A DNA stretch of 25,059 bases from Cochliopodium minus (taxonomy: Eukaryota > Discosea > Himatismenida > Cochliopodiidae). Within the stretch, counting starts at the first letter, position 1; the number at the start of each line of letters is the position of its first letter. Where the stretch lies: positions 119,783 to 144,841 of the forward strand of contig JAMYWO010000098.1 in assembly GCA_024220525.1 (NCBI GenBank), written 5' to 3'. Below the pieces are notes generated by a model. The model was not told where the DNA came from, searched no databases, and saw only the letters and a list, made by a program, of their open reading frames with translations. The translations under genes and the position numbers were made by a program. Of the stretch, positions 18,806 through 25,059 are shown piece by piece.

Positions 18806-19450
18806 ATGGAAACTTGTGCTCATGAAGATATTGATGAATATAATTCTGGACCTGGTACGAGATCGCCTATAAGAACAAAAATAAGAAAAAAATATTAAAA
18901 AATTATTTCATAGAAGAGTTATCATTCTACAATATTTATTTTACAATCCTTACTTTATGAAGAGTTAATTGATTATGTTGCAAATTTATTTAAAAAAGGA
19001 AAAATTCCAGCTCTGAATCTTTAAACATATCCACCTCGAAACAATTGAATTTCTGATAAAAGATGTCACAAATTTTCGATCAAAATTTTTAATTACTTTT
19101 TTGAAGTTTTTTTGAAATGAAAAACTTTGACAGTAATTCATTGCTTAATCTAAAAAACAAACAATCACTTACTCCCTTTCATTATGCCCTCCAAAGTTAC
19201 AGTTATGTTACCTTCGAACAATTAATTGACTAAAACATACTTTGAAGATAATCAAAAGAACTAAAAGGTGATTGAACTATTGATCAATTCAGGTGCGGAT
19301 GTAACAATGATAAAATGCCCCTTTCATATTTGCAAAGACAAATAAACTTTTAAAAAAATATAGAGAACTTTTTTGTGAAGAATTCTTGTTCACTATAAGG
19401 ATCATCTTAGATTTTGAATTAAAAGTTCATTCAACTAAATTGAAAAATCA
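18806..19450 (+). pseudogene. Decayed ankyrin-repeat protein gene
   Basis: Fragments of ankyrin repeats are readable but broken by stops and frame changes. Bases 19147-19230 encode NLKNKQSLTPFHYALQSYSY, then a TAA. Bases 19265-19342, in another frame, encode KVIELLINSGADV and CPFHICKDK, then a TAA. Upstream pieces (ELIDYVANLFKKGKIPALNL near 18960-19022, ETIEFLIKDV near 19038-19067) look related. An ATG at 18806 opens a short frame (METCAHEDIDEYNSGPG) that may be its old start. Base composition is close to that of real exons rather than of introns. Ankyrin families expand and decay readily in protists. No intact frame or splice scheme restores it. Confidence 0.5.
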
Positions 19451-19520
19451 ATTTTTTCTTAAAATGATTTATATAAGGAATAATCTTTAATTGGAGAATA
19501 TATAAATTTTTTTTTTTGAA

Positions 19521-20809
19521 TTATTTCTTATTGATTTCAGAATCCAAATAAGGAGAATAAGGACCAGTAGGCTCCTCAAAAAGAGAGGTCTTTCCTTGAG
19601 GACCCTCTGCCTTCTTTCTGAGACCACTTTGTGGACCAGGTTTGATAGGAACGCCAGCCCTCAAGTCATCGACAATTTTACAAGCAGTTTCAGGGGTCAA
19701 ATCCTCATAAAAATCATCCACGATTTGCATCATAGGTGCATTGACGCATGCTCCAAGACATTCGACTTCGATCAAAGTGAAGAGACCATCTTCAGTGGTT
19801 TCCTTTTATACATGAAGAAAAATGGGTAAATAAAAGATGAGGATAAAATATCGAGAATATTCCAAGAATATATGTATTGAATATAAAGATTAATGAATAT
19901 TATATTTAGTAAAGATGAGGATATATTTTTATGTAACTGATAATATCTTATATTATAAAAAAATTTTGTATAGTGTTTTATAAAACTAGATCCCTGAAGA
20001 TGATAATAAAGCAAAATAAAGGAATATTATATTTTACCCCTGCTTTGATTCCCAATTTCTCTTCCAATGCTTTTTGCACGACTTTTGATCCACATCCTCC
20101 CAACATACAAGGGGTGGTGGTGCATAATTGGAGGAAATGTTTTCCCAAAGGTTCTCTATTATACATGGTGTAGAAGGATGCGACTTCATATACTTCCATA
20201 TTATCCATCCCCAATATCTTAGCTATTTTATGCATAGCGGATAAAGGAACCCAATTATTATTTTGTTTTTGTGCCAATGTGAGAAGAGGCATCACCTGTA
20301 TTAAATTTTTCAAAAAAATATGAATATCATATTAAAGTGTATATGTCTCTTATAAAAGTAAAAATATATTTTTCTCATTATTTATGTAATATAGGATCAT
20401 TACTGCTGATTTTCTTGATTGTGGTGTATCAGGATATTTTGCTATTATTTTTTGTGCTTCCAACCAATTTTCTGGTGTAAATTCAAATGGTGTGTTAGGA
20501 TTGTTATAATTTGATTCTTTATGCTGTGTATTATCATCATAGGGATTTAAATCGGTCAAAAAAAAAAAAATTTTTCTCTAGAATATACCTGTGAAGATCC
20601 ATGTCCTCCCAATTTTTTAGAAGATGCAAAATATGAACGAGCAAAATTCTATTTGGTGTTTATAAAAAAAATATTTTAAAAATTTATATATAAAATTTGG
20701 GATGTACCATTTTGATTTTCTCATTTTTAAATTTGAAGGTCTTTAAATTGTTTGATTTGAATAAATTCTTGGTTATTTGGAGATTGGTAGGCTTAAAAAT
20801 CTTCTTCAT
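19521..20809 (-). CDS. NDUFV2: NADH dehydrogenase (ubiquinone) flavoprotein 2, complex I 24-kDa subunit
   Basis: Five exons on the minus strand: 20708-20809, 20589-20648, 20404-20523, 20038-20295, 19521-19802 (822 nt, 273 aa), with all introns phase 0. The first about 50 residues are basic and Ser/Asn-rich without acidic residues at the very start ([20 protein letters not shown]), as for a mitochondrial presequence. The mature part starts near [14 protein letters not shown] and runs through [20 protein letters not shown]. The four [2Fe-2S] ligands are C152 and C157 (LCTTTPCML) and C195 and C199 ([11 protein letters not shown]). The C-terminus KPGPQSG...[10 protein letters not shown] is typical. 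The subunit carries cluster N1a in the peripheral arm of complex I. Hydrogenosomal relatives exist, so aerobic respiration is likely but not proven. The second intron (66 nt, 20524-20588) avoids a frame break in a T13 run. Confidence 0.97.
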
Positions 20810-20924
20810 TTTTTTTTTTATATAATTAACAAATTGACAATGAATTCAAATGGAAATGGAAAGGTATCCATAATGCAAAATATGATCATCAACAAAATTT
20901 TAATTTCACAAGAACCATTTTATT

Positions 20925-23179
20925 TTATTTTTTGAACTTCAAATTTGTGATTTGCTTGAAGATGTCTCTTTTGTTTGCGTTCTTGGGGAGATTTTGATTG
21001 TTGTTATTATTAGGTTGGTTTTGGTTGGAGGAGGGGGTGACGTACAAGTTGTAGCTCTTCAAATCGAGCTCCTTGAGCAACATGTGTGTTCTGGATTCAA
21101 AGTTGAGGGGATTACCATCTGTTTCTTCAAGCTGTTCAAGTATATCAAAATAACAAAAAAGCAAATAATAAAAAAAAGTTAGTTTTTCAAAAAATTTCAA
21201 AAATAAGTGAATTATAGTTTCTTTTTAAATAGGGATGTCCAAAAATATTACAACATTAAAAACTTTATATCCGTTAACAAAGTTATCTACTTATAAAATG
21301 TCTACTTTTTATATTTGGACATGTCTACTTTGAAATTTTTTTTTTAAAAAAAAAAAAATGTCAAACATTATCTAATGAACTGTCAATAACTTCTTGACAA
21401 ACAACGTCCATTTGTTGAGATACATCGACTTCTTCAATAGGCAAGAGATATTCGCTCGATGAGTACCTCTATTAATATTTAAAAAATAATTTTTTAAAAA
21501 AACAAAGTTATAAAATTGATTAAAAATAAAAAAACAAAGTTAAAAAATTTTTTGTTAAAAATACTATTGCGAAGAGGTGCTTCCCTGAAGAGAAAAGAAG
21601 ATAGAAATAGTCCACAAACTGAGAGTGGGGCATTGGGTGGAGTAATGGTTGATCGGTCTTAACCAGCAATGCAATTTGACGAGAAAACAAAGAAAAAACA
21701 AGTGAGAAATAAAGGTTTTTATTTTCTTCTGATTTCTTTTAAATAATTGAAAAAATTTTTTTTTTAAAGTGAATTAAAAAAGATAAAAATCTTATTATAT
21801 TACAATGTTGGGAACTAACACAAGAGGGTTCCCAAACAACAAGCTCGCATCAACATCTGTTGCCTTGATTTTGTGCAATACAACCAAATACAAATTATCT
21901 TCCTTTTATAATAAAAAATAATTAAAGATAAATTCAGCAACCCGGATTAAAAAAAAATCAAAATTTTAAAAAAATACTTTTTCGTTGTTGTTTTCGTTGA
22001 GTGAAGCAAAGTTGTTGCCGAATGAGAATCCCTCCATTAAGCTGTTTAAGGGAACTGTCTTGGAAGTTATCGAACAGTGATTTTCGTTGAGATTGGGACA
22101 GCTAAAAAGGTAGTTTTTGTTGACAGGAACTAGAATATTTTATTTTATTATTTTATTTATTTATTTTTGAGAAAAATTTGGGAATTTTGTTTTTTTATTT
22201 TTTTTTTTTTACCTCGATGACATGGACATGTCTTTTCGGAATTTATTTCCAGAATTGAAAGTCTCTCCCTAACCTCTACTTGGATGAGGGTTGTGGCACC
22301 TTTATTGTTCTCCAACATTATGGTCACCCTACATCCATTTCTTTCTTCGATGACATCTTGTATCCATTTTCTCATCATTTCTTTTATTTCATCTATCAAA
22401 AAAATTTTATTTGAATAAATTTTCATTTTAATAAATTTTCTAATCTAAGTTTAAAACAGTTTTTACTGGAAGAAAGCCTTTCTACTTTCGAGTTTTTCCA
22501 CTCTTTAGATTTTACTGCAAAGAATCTCATTCCATCTAAGTAATCTTGGTCTTCTGAAGAGAAGTGCAGAGAGGAGGGAAAGCAGAGAAAGTGGTAGTGG
22601 ATGGAGAGAGCCAACTTACTTATTTTGTTTAACTCTCCTTCTATGTTCTTTTGGAGCAAGGAGTCTGAAAAGTGTTCTGATATAACCTAAAAAGAATATA
22701 AATCAAATTTTATATTTGGAAAAATAATAAAATAACAAATTCAGAGAATTATTTATCATTATTTATTTTTTTACATTTATTTTTGGCTGAAATTGATAAT
22801 TTGGGAATGTATTTTTCAATTGCTGGATCATCTTCCTTATCTCTTGGAACGCTTCCAACATCTTCTTTGATTCTCCTTTCTCTTTCTCGACCATCCTGAT
22901 CTTCCATTCCTTCACCTTCTTGTGCCACACACTCAGATCAAAGCTTTGGGCTGGTATAATCGTCTCGATTTTTTTTTCAATGGAGAGGATGGATATGAGG
23001 AAATTCTTTTTCTTGGTTGGATTGCATTTGTAGAATTCATTCTCCAACATATTTCCATACTGGAGCAAATTGTTTTTCATATTTTCTGAATATTCTTCAT
23101 ATTTATCGATCTCTCCATCTCCATATCTGAAATCTAACAAAATTACATGAAAGTTTTTTGTAAGCATGTCTCTTTTCAT
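20925..23179 (-). CDS. M1AP-like protein (tentative), eight exons
   Basis: Exons on the minus strand: 22775-23179, 22467-22686, 22213-22392, 21978-22129, 21804-21902, 21565-21735, 21367-21468, 20925-21131 (1536 nt, 511 aa), with all phases consistent. No catalytic motif is visible. The N-terminus (NFHVILLDFRYGDGEIDKY) looks like the first strand of a vWA-like fold. The centre has a Cys pair (KTCPCHRG) and another Cys segment (YLFSCPNLN, HCSI). The pattern LYLVVLHKIK...SLLFGNPLVLVP, then SEENKNLYFSLVFSLFSRQI, and the C-terminal LEETDGNPLNFESRTHMLLK resemble, as I recall it, vertebrate meiosis-1-associated protein in order and total length (about 530 aa). That is a memory-based comparison, not an alignment, so the assignment is weak. 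The last 40 residues are Asn/Gln-rich and basic. Intron 7 (21132-21366) contains MITE-like copy 2. Confidence 0.45.
21232..21325. mobile_element. MITE-like element copy 2 (94 bp, TA-flanked)
   Basis: The left end GGGATGTCCAAAAATATTAC and the right end ...ATATTTGGACATGTC repeat the ends of the element at 16728-16813. The first 20 bases differ from copy 1 at only one position. It is flanked by TA at 21230-21231 and 21326-21327. The interior differs from copy 1, and the right inverted repeat is shorter. It lies in intron 7 of the M1AP-like gene on the opposite host-gene strand. Confidence 0.65.
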
Positions 23180-23285
23180 TTTTTTTTTTTTTTTTTTGAT
23201 AAATTTTGGTTTTTATTTTTTTCAAAGAATGTTTCATTTATTGAATCAAATTCTATTTGAAAATTATAAAAAAAATTAATTCTAT

Positions 23286-23510
23286 AAGGATGCTGAGGAT
23301 AAATAGATTGAGAAATACAAAACCAAGAAGAAGCAATCTACATTCATTGATTGCGAATTTATGGCGTTTGCAATGAATACCTTTGGAGGTTTTAACAAAC
23401 AAGGTAATCGTTTATTTAGTATAATGGCTATTTTTCCTATTCAAGAAATGAAGCTGCATGAATAATCGTGTCATTGCCTCTTGTGCTAATGCAGTAGCCT
23501 ACTGATGCAA
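23286..23510 (+). pseudogene. Possible relic of a retroelement-like coding sequence
   Basis: Frame 23286-23408 reads KDAEDK, TAG, IEKYKTKKKQSTFIDCEFMA, then FAMNTFGGFNKQ; a second frame further on reads CMNNRVIASCANAVAY. A Lys-rich start, then F.A..TFGG, then R...A..NA recalls the C-terminal end of some non-LTR reverse-transcriptase ORFs. The base composition is richer in G+C than spacers here. It is interrupted by stops and lacks any start, so it is at best a fragment. Confidence 0.25.
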
Positions 23511-23626
23511 AAAGAACAAGGGAGTAGTAGAGATTACTATCTTTGGCTCAAAAAATTAATTAATATTATTGTTTAATAAAAATAAAAAATAAAAAAAAAT
23601 TGTACAAAATATATTAAATAAATAAG

Positions 23627-24726
23627 ATGGATTTAGAAGATTTGGATGATATTTCTGGGGAATTGGAGCCTTTAGATCCCAACATCAATGATTTGCTCAA
23701 TAACAAAACTTTGAAATGGATCTTTGTGGGTAAGAAAATATTTATATTCGCCTAAAATAAAAAGATGATCATATATATGCTGCATTAATTTAAAATTTAG
23801 GTGGCAAAGGAGGTGTTGGTAAGACTACTACCAGTAGTTCCATCGCTATTCAATTATCCAAAGTGAGAGAGAACGTATTGATCATCTCGACCGATCCTGC
23901 CCACAATCTGAGCGATGCATTCAATCAAAAATTCTCCAAAACCCCTACCCCAGTGGAGGGATATAAAAATCTTTTTGCGATGGTAAAATAATAATTATAT
24001 TTTTGATATTAGAAAGAAAAACAATATTTTGTAAAAATTAATATCAATATCAGAAAAGATGAGTCATTTAATTGATAAAATTTGATAATCAAATAAAAAT
24101 GATTTTAATTTCAAGTATTATCATAATTTAAATGGCTCTTGATATATAAAAGATACAATTTACATTTATATTGTCTAAATACTGAATGATTGAATGATGT
24201 ATGTTTCATCTCAATCCACTTTAATATACTTGATCATAAAATTATCTCCTCGTTAAATCACTACATTACATCTCTAATTCTGAATGAATATTCAAATACA
24301 TTTATTTCATTCCTCAAAAGGGGAAATTTTTTTCTTTTTTAATATGTATATCAAGACACATATTGTGATTCGCATAATCATGCAAATTATTTTTCCTTAA
24401 GCCCATTTTGAAAGTTTTTTTTAACCATCAAATTATTTTTTTGTTTTATTTTGAATTCTTTATTTTTTACAACATTTATTCATTTAATTTTTAAAATTTT
24501 TTATTTATTTTTTATTTCAATAGGAAATCGACCCTACACAACAACAGGACGAAGAAACCAACGTGTTGGAAGAAACCAAAAAGGAGAAGAAACTTTTGAT
24601 GGAGTTGGCTTACGCCTTCCCTGGTATCGACGAGGCCATGAGTTTCGCAGAAGTCATGAAGTTGGTTCAATCCATGCAATTTTCTGTCATTGTTTTCGAC
24701 ACTGCTCCAACGGGTCACACTTTGAG
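23627..24726 (+). CDS. GET3: GET3/ArsA-family tail-anchored protein targeting ATPase, 5' part (first three exons)
   Basis: Exons are 23627-23729, 23801-23982 and 24524-24726. Residue 1 is the ATG at 23627, which gives a short acidic N-terminus as in other GET3 proteins. The deviant P-loop GKGGVGKT spans residues 36-43. Switch I ([12 protein letters not shown]) contains the catalytic Asp66, and the third exon has [13 protein letters not shown] and the switch II/A-loop [11 protein letters not shown]. The exon stops at 24726 in the middle of an Arg codon (AG) with donor GTAATT. The base that completes the codon and the rest of the protein are at 129-1151 at the other end of the window. Beyond 24726 only intron sequence remains (to 25059). 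Residues here cover the nucleotide-binding half; the client-binding helices and zinc site are in the other half. Confidence 0.95.
23983..24523 (+). other. Long intron of GET3
   Basis: A 541-nt intron lies between phase-0 exons. The first 400 nt are mixed A/T sequence without the ATTTTT arrays seen in other introns, and the last 100 nt become T-rich towards the acceptor. No other gene or element is recognised. Confidence 0.6.
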
Positions 24727-24990
24727 GTAATTTTTTTTAAAATAAAATTTTGATTTATTTTTTATTATTTTTTATTATTTTTTCTTTTTTTTTCTTTTTT
24801 TATTCATTACAATTTTTTTTTTTTTATGATCATATTTTAAATTTCTATTTTATCATCTATTCAATTTTTTTTTATATCTTGAAAATTTTTTGTTAAGATT
24901 TATTGAATTATTGTTTAATTTGTATTTTTGCTGTTTAAAATTTTCACTAGTTTTATTTTTTATTTTTTATTTGTTTAATTTTTTATTATT

Positions 24991-25059
24991 TATTTTTATT
25001 TTTATTTTTATTTTTATTTTTATTTTTATTTTTATTTTTATTTTTATTTTTATTTTTAT
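24991..25059. repeat. (ATTTTT)n hexamer array at right end, inside a GET3 intron
   Basis: 69 bp of perfect hexamer run to the last base. Bases 24991-25056 are identical to bases 1-66, a terminal direct repeat as seen where an assembler closes a circle or breaks at an unresolved array. Confidence 0.95.

Noticed and set aside
19265-19345. Retroviral-type aspartic protease motif (LINSGADVT)
   Set aside because: The preceding VIELL and the following CPFHICK fit an ankyrin repeat pair, the catalytic Asp is Asn, and no polymerase remains are nearby.
20555-20575. Frameshift in NDUFV2 at a T13 run (minus strand)
   Set aside because: A 66-nt intron from the donor after GHGSSQ to the acceptor ACACAG at 20524 removes the run and gives a family-like protein without any frame break.
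23301-23306. TAG read as an amino acid (non-standard code)
   Set aside because: No gene here ends in TAG, but no well-supported exon contains an in-frame TAG either. TAG avoidance is expected with about a dozen AT-rich genes, and the only candidate is in a decayed fragment.
1-25059. Organelle genome, plasmid or giant-virus genome
   Set aside because: Circular closure would suit these, but the genes are nuclear housekeeping genes with many spliceosomal introns, and there are no rRNA, tRNA, capsid or replication genes of such elements.

Overview
The window reads as nuclear DNA of an AT-rich, intron-dense, compact eukaryotic (protist) genome. Short exons of moderate GC are separated by T-rich introns with GT...AG ends. 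The genes are typical eukaryotic ones: GET3, RAD21, a SUMO protease, RCC1-like, NDUFV2 and Sel1-repeat proteins. The standard genetic code works throughout (TAA and TGA terminate the genes). Asn-rich stretches and ankyrin fragments recall amoeboid protists, but the lineage cannot be fixed from this sequence. All exon coordinates below were derived by hand from reading frame, splice sites and intron phase.

Layout: 129-1151 (+) 3' half of GET3; 1302-2909 (-) RmlA-type sugar-1-phosphate nucleotidylyltransferase; 3303-5940 (-) F-box/beta-propeller-like protein with two apparent frame breaks; 6093-7307 (+) DUF1295 membrane protein; 7446-9562 (+) cohesin kleisin RAD21; 9714-12306 (-) RCC1-like seven-repeat protein; 12487-13269 (-) ribulose-5-phosphate 3-epimerase; 13395-13902 (+) small basic protein; 14077-15482 (+) 5' part of an Ulp1/SENP SUMO protease; 15818-18124 (+) 3' part of a Sel1-repeat protein; 18283-18720 (+) UBA-like plus Cys-rich protein; 18806-19450 ankyrin-repeat relic; 19521-20809 (-) NDUFV2, the complex I 24-kDa subunit; 20925-23179 (-) M1AP-like protein; 23286-23510 possible retroelement relic; 23627-24726 (+) 5' half of GET3.

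The most striking result concerns topology. The last exon of the window (ending at 24726 with AG) and the first exon (starting at 129 with A) are consecutive exons of one GET3 gene: the split codon, reading frame and expected protein sequence all fit, giving 329 aa. Both window ends are the same (ATTTTT)n array in the same orientation. Conversely, inside the window a SUMO protease stops just after the start of its catalytic domain, and the next exon belongs to a headless Sel1-repeat gene. Between them lies a T-rich array containing the only ambiguous base (n, 15654). The simplest reading is that the true linear order is 15.7 kb-end followed by start-15.6 kb. The 15.5-15.8 kb join is then either the junction of a circular DNA (for example an extrachromosomal circle), the breakpoint of a tandem duplication, or an assembly artefact through low-complexity sequence.

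Other points of note are a pair of TA-flanked, terminal-inverted-repeat mini-elements (16728-16813 and 21232-21325), E2F-like sites at the RAD21 gene, exons that match single Sel1 repeats, an all-phase-1 RCC1 gene, one GC-AG intron and a bacterial-type RmlA gene carrying six introns. The genes have no evident common pathway; this looks like ordinary housekeeping chromosome sequence rather than a gene cluster.
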